The notes: generated by a model not told the origin, from the letters alone. Counted from the first letter of the stretch, positions 11,922 to 22,885 are shown. The stretch is DNA of 64,000 nt from Siphonodentalium dalli (GCA_032622095.1 CP136067.1:51813899-51877898), one strand, 5' to 3'. Numbers and translations: made by a program.

Positions 11922-12541
11922 TAGAAGGTGACCCGACTTCGTCCGGGCTTTGACCTTGAATTGTCCATTTTGAAGGTCAATGTCAAGTGGGGTCACGATT
12001 TGACCAGTCCAAAAACACTGCCCGGACAAAAGTACCCGACAAACGTGCCCGTCGAAATCCATCCGGTTTTACCCGATTTGACCTTGAATTGATCATTTTG
12101 AAGGTCAAGGTCTGGTCGGGGTCACGATTGGACCCGTCCAAAACAATCAGTGGACAAAAGTAACCCCACGTATCAAATTTCGTCAAAATCCCATCAAAAT
12201 TGGCGATTTGACCTTGAAGTTACCCGATTTCAAGGTCAAGGTCACGTCGCACGGGCAAATGAATATGCTTATGAGACTCGCCATAAGAAAGTACCCCCAC
12301 ATACCAAGTTTCATCGAAATCCCGTGATATTCGGGCGTTTGACCTTGAAATGACCCGATTTCAAGGTCAAGGTCACGTCACACAGACAAATTAATAGGCC
12401 TATGCCAGTTCCCGGCCGAAAATACCCACACATACCAAGTTTCATCGAAATCGGTTCGGCCGTTTTCGAGTCCATCGCGAACACACACACAGACACACAG
12501 ACAGACAGACAGATCTTCCAAAATATATAATAGATAGACTA
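11922..12541 (+). mobile_element. Family A element, copy 1 (CTAG-headed, TGACCTTGA-rich)
   Basis: Head CTAG(A)AGGTGACCCGACTTCG TCCGGG, whose ACCCGAC / GTCCGGG arms fold into a hairpin with one bulged base. The body has repeated TGACCTTGA and TCAAGGTCA lines, then ACCAAGTTTCATCGAAATCG, GCCGTTTTCGAGTCCATCGC, an (ACAC/ACAG)n microsatellite and CTTCCAAAATATATAATAG. Family B starts at once at 12542. A second copy is at 61761-62391. Confidence 0.8.
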
Positions 12542-13090
12542 GCCGATGAGCCCGACGTTGTCCGGGCTATTCTAAAACCAAATTTCAAGTCGATAGCTCT
12601 ACCCAGCCCGAAATTTCAAGTCGATAGCTCTACCCGTTTCCGAAATCTGGTCTGGTCTGCGCATGCGCGAAGCTGGCGTCGCACGGACTCAGCGACCCGA
12701 TAAAATTCGTATCCGGGGCAAGATACATTCACATAGCAAATTTCAAGTCGATAGCTCAACCCGTTTCCGAAATCTCGTCTGCGCATGCGCGAAGCTGGCG
12801 TCGCACGGGCTCGGCGACCCGATAAAATTCGTATCCGGGGCAAGATACATTCACATAGCAAATTTCAAGTCGATAGCTCCACCCGTTTCCGATATCTCGT
12901 CTGCGCATTGCGCATGCGCGAAGCGGGCGCCGCACAGGCTCGCCAATACGACAACGTCCACCGCCTGGTCAAACTACACACACGTACCAAGTTTCGTCCC
13001 GATCGGTCGAGAATCGTAGATTTGTATAAATGACAAACATACATGTACATACAAACATACAAACAGAGGTCTTCAAAATATATATGAGAC
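12542..13090 (+). mobile_element. Family B element, copy 1 (CTAG head + 122-bp tandem core)
   Basis: Head GCCGATGAGCCCGACGTTGT CCGGGC (AGCCCG/CGGGCT stem). Then two full and one partial 122-bp core units, each with GCGCATGCGCGAAGC and TCGCACGGGCTCGG. Then ACCAAGTTTCGTCCCGATCG, an (ACAT)n-like tract and GGTCTTCAAAATATATATGA. The ORFs here are repeat-generated. Confidence 0.85.
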
Positions 13091-13994
13091 AACTGCACCG
13101 CATCGAGTATTCCCCACAAACGTGGCTTTTCAGCAGCCCTCTCAATTTATATTTTTTTGCTTTGGCAGTCGCTACGGCACCCATTGGGTGCAGTTTGCTT
13201 CAGAAAATGGCTTCGGCATTGCTGATTGCCATAGCCAATTCTGAGGGCTAATTTCAGTGAGGTGTACCCAGTTCATCGATGTGAAGTTTGATTTGGGTCC
13301 TGCGAATATTCAATGTTCGATTCGTGAATTGATTCGGTCTTGATATTCGATTTGCTTTGGTTCAAAAATATTGTCATTATTCAGATTCAGTCATGCTCCA
13401 CATTGATTGCTGTGGTCTTTATTACTGGGAAGTCTGGAATGTGAACGTGCCACACGCAAAATACATTTATATGGTTCTACTCATAAAATGACAGCTGTCG
13501 CGTGAGAGTGTCCTACTCGATAATTTGCAAATCTAACAAAAGTTGCTCGGAGATCAATGACACAGGAGGAGTTTTCCGAGAGTGTCAATAATACAATAAA
13601 ACGTGTGTTACAAACTTTACAGCATTTTGTTTAACTTCATAAGTTACAATATAATATATGGAATCACTGTCAATCACACCACTACCTGCTTAATTTTTAC
13701 TTCTCCACAGCCCCACACTCCCCATTTACCATGGCATAAAATCGCATTATTTTCATTCCCGTTAACAATTCTGTGCATAACTGCTGGCTACAATAATTTG
13801 ATTGTATCGAATATCAGGCAGCTTAAAAAAAATGACTAGCAATCTAGCATATCTGTTCATTTGTTTGGCAATGATTCCGTTGTTGGGACAACTTTTATTG
13901 ATGTACTATTTTTTAAATCACCGTTTTCAAGCAGTCGCTATTTCCAGTTGACGCATGAGATCATTTGACAGTCGAAAGTATGATTAGTTATGAC
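13091..13994. other. Intron 3 DNA without clear elements
   Basis: Mostly unique AT-rich sequence. A degenerate GGTCCTGCGAAT / GATTCG stretch (13297-13345) resembles the ends of the 8906-10132 element. No gene seen. Confidence 0.4.
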
Positions 13995-14363
13995 TTTCCG
14001 ATGAATGGCAACAAGCCATATTTCCGACTAAATCCTGAAAAGTTACCCATAATTCTGCTGTGGTTAAGCAGTCGATTAATTAGGGCATTACTGTACATTG
14101 GAATCGTTTATTTTTATTCATCTGGAGGGGTTTTCAGGAAATTTGAGCAGATGACAGACATCTAAGAACTGATAATACAACTGCAGAATGATTTAATGGG
14201 GAAATATTCAGATAATAAATTCAACAAGCGGCTGGATGTTTGTTGAACTTTCCCCGAGAGCTTTCCGATGAATGGCAACAAGCCATATTTCCGACTAAAT
14301 CCTGAAAAGTTACCCATAATTCTGCTGTGGTTAAGCAGTTGATTAATTAGGGCATTACTGTAT
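13995..14363. repeat. 100-bp direct duplication
   Basis: TTTCCGATGAATGGCAACAA ... GGGCATTACTGTA at 13995-14093 recurs almost unchanged at 14265-14363. Between them is an ATTCAGATAATAAATTCAAC / GTTGAACTTTCCCC fragment related to the 21286-21355 hairpin. It lies just upstream, on the plus strand, of exon 3. Confidence 0.8.
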
Positions 14364-14406
14364 ACTATTGTAACTGAATTGGAGAACCCATTTTAATAGA
14401 ACTTAC

Positions 14407-14521
14407 CTTCAGATGATCATCCAGAATGGAACATCGCCGGAAATCCTCATGAAAGAAATGGACGATACACCTCTTTGTTGAAGTTGTCAAGTCTAAAAAT
14501 TCTTTATCATCCTTCAACTCC
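14407..14521 (-). CDS. TXNDC9: TXNDC9-like gene, exon 3 (start of thioredoxin fold)
   Basis: Exon of 115 bp with acceptor TTCTTCTAG and donor GTAAGT. It encodes residues about 64-102: ELKDDKEFLDLTTSTK, then VHFFHEDFRRCSILDDHLK. This is the beta-strand and active-site region of the thioredoxin-like fold. The redox CxxC of true thioredoxins is replaced by a single Cys (FRRC), as usual for phosducin-like and TXNDC9 proteins, which are not oxidoreductases. It ends in phase 0. Joined to exon 2 the text reads GHGEFTELKDDKEFLDL, a continuous family-like stretch that supports the splice. Confidence 0.93.
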
Positions 14522-14581
14522 CTAGAAGAAGAAAAATCACAGATTTTTGAAAGTTGTTATTTCTCGAAATGTGTTATTATT

Positions 14582-14910
14582 TGTGGCCCAGAAAGAGTCG
14601 TCAAACCGATGGTCTCAGACAAAATTGCGGATGAAGATGGATAACTCTAAAATAAGTGGTAATACGGCCAAATTTGTTGATTCTCAAGTGATAATACGGC
14701 CATATTTTGATGTTGATAAATAACACGTTTTGGGAAATTTTATACCATATTTGACAGTGGTTAGCATTACATGTATGTTGTCGTAGTTAATCAATTCTGA
14801 TAACAAAAGCATATTTTGAAGAAATGTTGTTGTTGTTGTTGTAACTTGATGTAGGGACCCTCTGATCGGATTGAGTACCTTTAAAAAGCCAATGATAATC
14901 TTTTAAAATA
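14582..14910. repeat. Dispersed 320-bp repeat, copy 1
   Basis: TGGCCCAGAA..., AACACGTTTTGGGAAATTTTAT, GACAGTGGTTAGCATTA and GGATTGAGTACCTTTAAA match 40535-40850 in the same order with divergence. It contains a (GTT)n run. Borders are uncertain. Confidence 0.7.
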
Positions 14911-15102
14911 ACAATTATAGAAATCTGATCATGCAAATTTCTTTCCCTGAAGGAAGAAGACTTTCCCCGAGATGAATAGACAAGTGGCTTGCGATTGGGT
15001 TCTACATTCTGCACCGCTCCAACTCAAGCTGACGATATGACACTTTTATCACTAACACCGTCCGGTTTACAGCGTTTGTGCGACATAGGTAGCTCTTTCA
15101 GT

Positions 15103-16270
15103 AAATGAAAGTGTCAATGACACTGTAGCTCAACTTGGAAAGGGAATAATTTAATGTATTACAGTCAATGGAGCGATTAGGAATGTGGAAAGTTGAATGT
15201 CTAATACTAGTTTATAGACATGAAGAGAAAAGTAAAATCCAAGATGGGTGCTGGTGGCCATGTTTTCGGCCGAATGACCCCAAAATGAGTAGTTCCCATC
15301 TACATGTCATCGTTAACATCCATGACAAATTTTATGACGATCAGACTAAACTTCACTAAAGGTACGACCTGTAGCCCGTGCTAAAGAATTTAGTCATACA
15401 AAGAGTAAAATCCAAGATGGCTGCTGGCGGCCATGTTTTTTCGCCAAATGACCCCAAAATTACTCGTTCCCATCTACATGTCAATATTAACATCCATGAC
15501 AAATTTCATGATGATCAGATGAACAGTACGACCTGTGGCCCGTGCTAATGGATTAAATTTTGAAATCCAAGATGGCCACTGGCGGCCATGTTTTTTGTCC
15601 GAATGACCCCAAAATGACTCGTTCCCATCTACATTCCAATTTCAACAGCCATGACAAATTTTATGATGATCAGACTAAAGGTACGACCTGTAGCCCGTGC
15701 TAAAGAATTTAGTCATACAAAGAGTAAAATACAAGATGGCTGCTGGCGGCCATGTTTTTTGGCCGAATGACCCCAAAATGACTCGTTCCCATCTACATGT
15801 CATTATTAACATTCTTGACAAATTTTATGATGATCAGACTAAAAGTACGACCTGTAGCCCGTGCTAAAGAATTTAGTCATACAAAGCGTAAAATCCAAGA
15901 TGGCTGCTGGTGGCCATGTTTTTGGGCCGAATGATCCCAAAATTACTCGTTCCCAACTACATGTCAATATTAACATCCACGACAAATTTCATGATGATCA
16001 GACAAACAGTATGGCCCGTAGTCCGTGCTAATGGATTGAATTTTGAAATCCAAGATGGCCACTGGCGGCCATGTTTATTTTCCGATTGACCCCAAAATTA
16101 ATCATTCTGGTCTAAATGTTGATGTCAACAGCTATGACAAATTTCATAATGATCCGACCAAAGGTACGACCTATAGCCTGCATTGTTGATGCGTTACGTA
16201 CACACGCACACACGGACGACAAAGCCATGGCAATAGCTCAAACTTTACAAAGTAAAGTTGAGCTAAAAAT
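15103..16270. repeat. Family D repeat, copy 2 (complete)
   Basis: From AAATGAAAGTGTCAATGACA to AAGTTGAGCTAAAAATGG. The ends carry an AGCTCAACTT / AAGTTGAGCT inverted repeat. Six to seven internal units of about 160 bp carry GGCCGAATGACCCCAAAATG, CGTTCCCATCTACATGTCA and CCAAGATGGCTGCTGGCGG (about 15240, 15412, 15567, 15731, 15896, 16049). A truncated LINE starts at its right end. Confidence 0.8.
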
Positions 16271-17493
16271 GGAGATTTATATACAATCAGGATAAGTGCA
16301 AAGTCGTAGTCTTTAATGAAAGCTGTTCTACTCAGAAATCTAGAAAGACCACAATATGGATGCTAAATGAAAAACAAATTCACGAATCAGATTGTGTCAC
16401 CCATCTCGGCATTCCTCTTGAAAAGAAAAATCTTTCAAACACCCTAACCGAGAGCATCTGTAATAAAATCAGATCAACATATTTTATGCTTAGCAATGCT
16501 GGAATGTATGCTGGTGGATTAACCCCACTCAGCTCGAATACCTTGTATAACACAATCGTTCTGCCACGAGGACTTTATGGGTCCGAATTCTTATGTGGTA
16601 TATCTGCCACGAACGCACACTCACTGGAAAAAATTCATCGCTTTTGTTTAAAGCAAATTCAGGGACTCCTGTATAGAACAAAAACGGATGTTGTTCTAGG
16701 GCTTCTCGGAACTGCACCGATCTCATCAATTATAGACAAAAGAAAGCTAAGCCTCTTTGGTTGTCTCTGTAGAACAGATTCTGATAAAGCCTCAAAACAA
16801 ACTTTTCTATATCGCACCGAGAGGCATATGAATGGGTACACAGCCATTCATTCCTCGTTCATTTCAGAATTAACTGCCATTCTAGAGAAATATGATCTTA
16901 TATCTCATTTATCGTCCTTTGTTGAAACAGGACACTTTCCTTCGAAGGACACGTGGAAACAATTAGTGACTCGCCAAATATCATATGTTCACGAAGAAGA
17001 CTGGAAAACCCGTCTTGCCAGTGATAACTCCATGCTCAACTTTGCAAATAATTATACCTCTCTGAACATATCCCCACTCTGGTACGCATGTAGATGTTAT
17101 CCTAAACATAAATTCGAATTTCTGGAAGCATCAAAGTTGTTGGCAAAAGCAGTCTCCCAGGAGGAGGGGGCGTGTCAACTTTGTGGCAAACCATATGACA
17201 ATATAGTAGAACACGCAGTCCTCGATTGCTCCAGCATCAACGAAGCAAGAAATGAAATATGGTGCAACCTTCTTCAACATTTTGACATACCTTGCTTCAT
17301 TGAAATAGATAATTTGTGCACAATTGATCAACTAATGGTGTTTCTGTCTTGTATACCATTGCATGTTGTTGAAAAGATAAGTGACCTTAATTCATTTGTC
17401 CTGTTCACAACATGCAGTAGTGTTAAAATGTGGAAACTCTATCATAAACGCCTTAAAGAAATTACAGATGCGAACACGATGACTGTCACGTGA
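16267..17493 (+). pseudogene. 5'-truncated LINE ORF2, C-terminal part of a reverse transcriptase protein
   Basis: The frame is open from 16267. From 16291 it reads DKCKVVVFNESCS, the segment after the catalytic core of non-LTR reverse transcriptases where K-C-x-x-(V/L)-x-F precedes the connection region. VTHLGIPLE, LYGSEFLCGISATNAHSLEK and HRFCLKQIQGLLYRTKTDVV follow, all typical of invertebrate LINE ORF2. Near its C-terminus is a CX2CX9HX4C zinc knuckle (CQLCGKPYDNIVEHAVLDC, about residues 272-290 counted from the Met at 16360). The YxDD catalytic part and the endonuclease are absent, so it cannot be autonomous. The frame is intact over about 400 codons with no stop, suggesting a fairly recent insertion. 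It lies in intron 2 of the TXNDC9-like gene, abutting a family D end. Confidence 0.88.
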
Positions 17494-18150
17494 CGCATTA
17501 CTCCACGATCTCTATATTGTCCCTTCACTTTTCAATATATAAACACCCACAGCCCTTCTCCATCCACCCCGTCCACATGCGATCCCAAATATCGATTGGA
17601 TCTCACAAAGCCTTATATAAAGACCACAATGTTTATTGATCTACCACAATGAACGAGCAGCTTTAAATAATTATTGTGGACAAAACGTTGATCCATGTAT
17701 TCTAGTCAAAATGGTTAAACTGTCTCAAATTCTTACTGTATCTGACCAAAAATATTCATGTATGCTCTTCTTTTCAAGTCAATTGCCCGCCATGACTCCA
17801 TTTACACATGCGTGTGTGTTCGAGTGTATGCACGCATGTACTGCGAGCGAGTGTATGTGTCTATGTACACGTGTGTATGTATATGTGTATGCGTGTGTGT
17901 GTGTGTGTGCGTATGTAGGTACATGTATGTACATGTATGGGTGTGTCTACAAGGGTGCGTGTATGTGAGTATTTGAGAGCGGTTGTGGTGTGTGAGGGTG
18001 TGTGCATGTGTGTTATTTATGCGTGGTGTACATGTATATACGTTTGAATTTCTTCGTGTTAAATGTCTGTAAATACTAATTATAATTGTATTGTGTTCAT
18101 GTTCATTATATGTAAGCTCTCTGTATTACGGAGGAAATAAAGGTATATAT
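17494..18150 (+). mobile_element. 3' UTR and tail of the truncated LINE
   Basis: Non-coding DNA after the ORF2 stop (17491-17493), ending with a TGTAAGCTCTCTGTATTACGG box and an AATAAAGG tail at about 18110-18145, as LINE 3' ends do. A GT-rich microsatellite lies inside. I could not define a target duplication by eye, so the exact 3' limit is uncertain by tens of bases. Confidence 0.65.
17797..18035 (+). repeat. (GT)n-rich microsatellite
   Basis: Impure TG/TGTATG repeat within the LINE 3' UTR, strictly purine-pyrimidine alternating over long runs (for example 17880-17912). The ORFs it opens are low-complexity artefacts. Confidence 0.85.
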
Positions 18151-18175
18151 ATACTATTCTAGTGACCATCCATTA

Positions 18176-19176
18176 TAATAACAAAATGTGAACAAGGGGT
18201 GCGCATCGGAAGATGGCACTTTTCGAGTTTGTTTGCCTGAAAGAGTGGATTGTAGCAAAGGAATTATTGGCAGCCATGTTTTTTAATAAATTTCGGGAAA
18301 TGAAAGTGTCAATGACACTAGCTCAACTTGGAGAGGGGATAACTTCACTGTGGGTGGACAGAAGTTAACTTTGGTTTAAGGTAAACTGTTTTAAAACAAG
18401 ATGTCTACTGGCAGCCATATTTTTCATCAACTAGAGGTCACCCCGAAGATCCATATGAAGTTTGGTATTATCGGATGAGGGATGTGCCATGTTTTTTATA
18501 ACATTTCGGTCAAAATAAGAGGCTCAAATATAGAGGTCACCCCGAAGATCCGTATGAAGTTTTGTGACGATCAGATGAGAGATGTGGCCTGCAGGGTGTG
18601 CCGAATGATTCAGTTATGCAAAGAGTAAAATCCAAGATGGCTGTTGGCGGCCATGTTCTTCATCGAAAATCGTTCAAAATCAATAGCTCCCATCTACAGG
18701 TGATCACAATCAAGCCTGCAAAATTTAAAAATGATCGTCGGGCTGCAGGGTGTGCCGATGGATTCAAATTTGAAATCCAAGATGGCTGCTGGCGACCATG
18801 TTTTTCATCAAATTCGGAAAAATTTGATAGCTCCCATCTATACATTAGGTCACCCTGTAGCTATGTATGAAGATTGGTGTAGATCGGATGAGGGATGCGG
18901 CCTGTAGGGCATGCCAAAGGAAATTGTTGATGCACGGATGACGGAAGCCAACCCATGGCAATAGCTTTATGTTGTAAAGTTGAGCTAAAAATGGAGGCTC
19001 CCATCTATAGGTCACCCCGAAGATCCATATGAAGTTTGGTGACAATTGTATGAGAAATGTGACCTGTAAGGTGTGGTAAAGATTTAGTCGAACAAAGTAT
19101 AAAATCCAAGATGGCTGCTGGCATCCATGTTTTTAACAGAATTAGGAAAAATTGGTAAGCACCCATCTAGAGGTCA
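18176..19176. repeat. Family D repeat, copy 3, left part
   Basis: The D start (TGAAAGTGTCAATGACAC) at 18301 is followed by units with GAAGATCCATATGAAGTTTG and CCAAGATGGCTGTTGGCGG. A D terminus (AAGTTGAGCTAAAAATGG) at about 18977 is followed by more D units, so two copies abut here. Confidence 0.75.
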
Positions 19177-19184
19177 CCCTAAGG

Positions 19185-20227
19185 CAGGGTTTCCGCTACC
19201 ACAGCAGGCCAGCCATCCAGCAGCTTCATTCCCCTCCCCAACCTTGACTTAATATGGGTCACAAAATAGCCACAGACCTACCGGTAGCTCAGTCCCCTTT
19301 TTACACGGGACGAGCGATCACCGACACTGATGATTAACATATTGCAAGGAATTCTACACTTGGTGCCTGAACAGACATGATCAGTAGCGTGGACCACATG
19401 CACAGTTGTCTAGTATGTCTACACCATTCTGGGTAACGCTTTGTCGGCGAATGTTTAGTAGTAATCAGCCTCTCACATTTTAATTTACTGTCTATAAGTC
19501 CCAACTTTCTGACCCACTATTTCCCCTCAAAATGCGCAATATACATCGGTAAGTCATTAGGGGGGCTGAATTATGAGCTACAACGGTGAACACAGGTAAG
19601 TTTTGGCAGTCACTGCGACGAACAGTGCAGACCTTTTTCCTCAAAACAAGGTCTGTATCAAAGAAATGTTTAATTAAAAATAAAACAATTAAAATATTAA
19701 TAGTTAATATCAATGTATTTATTTCCTATCCAATGAATAAAAAATTATCCAATATACAAATCCAGCATGAGGTCATCTCCATCTGATTTTATAACAAATT
19801 GTTTTGATCGGTACTGTGAACAAAATACAAAGAAAGCAGGCATGTTGAACATGTGGATAGCCCGTGATATGAGCTCTGCTCATGACGAAACTAACACCTG
19901 TTACTGCCAGGCAGTATGACAGTGTGTCTTTTGCCAACCTCGGTAGTCTTTGATGTTGGCTTTTAATAATGCTACTGTTATAAAAGTGGTTGTATCCATT
20001 GTATGCTGTTGTGCTTACATGCTTTTAGTTCATTAACTTGAGATCTAAGAAAGAGGATCTGTTTTAATTTGCTTTCTATACGAAGCTTCAATGTTCCTGT
20101 TTGTTGTCTCAAGTGCAATGAAATGGCTACTTTTCAGAGATAGACATCCAAATTTTCTCCTGACAGAGCGTCTGGTATGTGCTTCCCAAATACGACCACA
20201 TTCCCCCAACCCCAAGCGGAAACCCTG
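19185..20227. mobile_element. hAT-like non-autonomous element, 1,043 bp
   Basis: Termini CAGGGTTTCCGCT and AGCGGAAACCCTG are perfect 13-bp inverted repeats. They are flanked by the 8-bp duplication CCCTAAGG (19177-19184, 20228-20235). Removing it restores GGTCACCCTAAGGATCCATATG of family D. 8-bp TSD plus CAGGG ends is diagnostic of hAT. No transposase was recognised inside. Confidence 0.9.
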
Positions 20228-20235
20228 CCCTAAGG

Positions 20236-21063
20236 ATCCATATGAAGTTTTGTGATGAACGGACGAGGGATATGCTCTATATAGTATCATGCTAAAGTGC
20301 TAAAGGATTTAGTGATGCAAAGAGTAAAATCCAAATGGTTGCCGACGGCCATGTTTTTCATCGAAAATCATTCAATTTCGATAGCTGCAGCCATCTAGAG
20401 GTGATCCTAAACAAGCCTGTAAAGTTTAAAAACAATTTTCCAGTAAATGTGGGCTGCAGGATTTGCTGATTGAAATCCAATATGAAGTTTGGTGACAATT
20501 GGAAGAGAAATGTGACCTATAAGGTGTGCTAAAAGATTTAGTCAAACAAAGTGTAAAATCCAAGATGGCCACTGGCATCCATGTTTTTAACAGAATTAGG
20601 AATAACTGGCGGTAAGCACCCATCTAGAGGTTACACCGAGGAACCATATGAAGTTTGGTGATGATCGGATGAGGGATATCCTCTGTAGGACGTGCTGAAG
20701 GATTTAGTGATGCTAAGAGTAAAATCCAAGATGGCTGCCGATGGCCATGTTTTTATTAAAAAATCGTTCAAATTTTACAGCTCATATCGAGAGGTGACCT
20801 TAGACTCATATACCGAATATCGAAGTTTGTTTGAGCTATCGCGTTAACGGTCGCGATAGATTAAAATCGTTAATAATGGACAAACTAAGGTCCATAACTC
20901 TTGTACAAAAGATTGGACAAATCTGGTTTTCGAACTCGAGCTAGATATTGTTACAAAAGACTCATTTAATAAATACCAATTAAATCCATTGACTTTTGTT
21001 TGAGTTATTGCACTAACAGTCTCGCACCCATCTGGATACCTGCCCACCAACTTCGCCAAATCA
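20236..21063. repeat. Family D repeat, copy 3, right part
   Basis: Continues the interrupted array with GATCCATATGAAGTTT, GTGATGCAAAGAGTAAAATCC, CCAAGATGGCCACTGGC (20566) and CCAAGATGGCTGCCGATGG (20728). It ends with GTTTGAGCTATCGC / TGAGTTATTGCACTAAC text. Confidence 0.75.
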
Positions 21064-21285
21064 TAAGTTGAGTTTTCGAAAAAACTTGACTAAAATACAA
21101 CAGGTACTACCATACCTATCATTGTCTGATAAAATATATTAGATAATGTCTCTTTGATTGTATTTAATAATAATATTGCAGTCCGTTTCTCGTGTTTTTT
21201 ATTGCTACAACATAATAGCCAAATATGAAGTAGTGCATTAAATTTTAACCCTTTGTCTATTAAATAAATACTCATCCCTTAGGAA

Positions 21286-21357
21286 ATGTTCAGATAATAA
21301 GTTCAACAAACGAACACACATATACTGTAGGTTGTTTGTTAAACTTATTATCAGAAC
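21286..21357. repeat. Imperfect hairpin
   Basis: ATGTTCAGATAATAAGTTCA and AAACTTATTATCAGAACAG are inverted around ACAAACGAAC...GTTTGTT. A related fragment is at 14205-14260. Confidence 0.7.
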
Positions 21358-21388
21358 AGTTTCCTCCAATAAAGAGCACTCCTTCTGC

Positions 21389-22446
21389 AGGTCGGGCCTA
21401 TGGTACATTCAAAACGAGATTTATAGCTCATTTCGTCTATCATAGCCCGCATGAGCTACATTTTTAATGTGATTTATACGTCTCATTAGATTTTGGACAC
21501 TAGCACGAAAAAGCAAGATAACAATTGACTTTCGTTAGTCGGGTACCACTATCATGTCTACAAATAAACAATAAACTCAATGACTCACCACGGCGGCTTA
21601 CATGAATATACATGTACCTTTTGAGCAATGCAAAATTAACCTGGTTTGGATCATTTACCATTAGAAAGGGTAAGAAAGAATCATAAAAATATGTTTATCC
21701 GAAATGAAAATCTTCATCCAACTTTCATAAGATACTGTTCACAATATGTAGACAATGCCGCTTGTAAGCTCAAATCTGATAGGCTGCATTTATGCCTGGC
21801 TTTGTGGTACATTCTTAATGAAATTTGAAAGAAAAATGCACCAGTTGGAATGTATGGGAACACACATTAACAACCATGACATAAACCACACATGTTTCAG
21901 TGAGGTACATCGATTATGAGTGTTGAAACCTGAATATTTATTTATTATGATATTCCAGGTATCAACTAATCAGCATTGTGAAAAGCACACATAGACTGCA
22001 TTCATCCCAGCCATTTCACACCATTCCTTTGAATTTGAGATTGTGATCTCTCATGCTTCCGTGAGGAATATTCTCTTGACGGCATTCGCTTGATATTTTC
22101 ACAAACAGTCCCCTCCATGTGAAGCTTATTCACTTTATCAAATCATGGTAAGACACATCGATTGAATGTTCATGACCTTCATAAATATACCACATGTGAA
22201 TACAAATGCCGAACTTTCTTATTTTTCTAACAAAATCTGATATTTTCGCAAAACATGGTACCATATGCCTACAGGTCTTAATTAAAACATTGTTAATTAC
22301 ACTTTAGCTTTGCTATCTTGCTTTTTCGTGCTAGTGTCCACAATCGATGAGACGAGCAAATCACATTAAAAATGTAGCTCAATCGGGCTATGATAGACAA
22401 AATTAGCTATGTACATGTAGCTCATTTTAGATGTGTGCCCGACCTG
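21389..22446. mobile_element. Long-TIR element, 1,058 bp
   Basis: Ends CAGGTCGGGC and GCCCGACCTG. The inverted similarity continues about 130 bp inward (CTATCATAGCCCG, GAGCTACATTTTTAATGTGA, TGGACACTAGCACGAAAAAG, CAAGATA on each side). No transposase is seen inside and no obvious target duplication. It is a foldback-type or non-autonomous DNA element in intron 2. Confidence 0.8.
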
Positions 22447-22885
22447 ATCCGTATGTGTATTATCTGTCATCTGCTAAGATTCTGCTTATATTACCTGTAA
22501 TTTCCGCCAAATCAATAGTTGGCTGACCATTCCAATGTACATTTTTTTGGAAGGAGAATCCATTTAGTAAAAAAAGAGTTAAATAAAATGAGATACTGAT
22601 GCACCAGCAACTTTTCATGCTAAGACATAATGTTTGTACCGTATATAAACAGTACATTGTGTCATTATCACTGTAGGGAACTTCTTTGTGGATTCTGAAA
22701 AAAGTGAAGTTTTCCAACAGTTAACCCTTTGATCAGTGAATGGATTCTCCTATCCAGTTTTAAGAGTACAAATAGGAATGGTCCATTAGTAAGGAGGGTC
22801 AGATACCTTAAACATATGACAGGCAATGAAAAACTCAGGATTAATTTACAAGTACCTACTATAAAAGTACAAGCCTGCAAATAGT

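Noticed and set aside
12542-12580. Hammerhead-ribozyme-like GATGAG at the head of family B (CCGATGAG followed by a GC stem)
   Set aside because: After the stem the conserved GAAA of a hammerhead is missing (CTATTC instead) and no cleavage-site helix is evident.
17636-17976. Cys/Val-rich ORFs of 110 and 72 codons
   Set aside because: Read-through of the (GT)n microsatellite in the LINE 3' UTR.
20045-20290. 81-codon minus-strand ORF
   Set aside because: Spans the right border of the hAT-like element at 20227 and has no recognisable motif.
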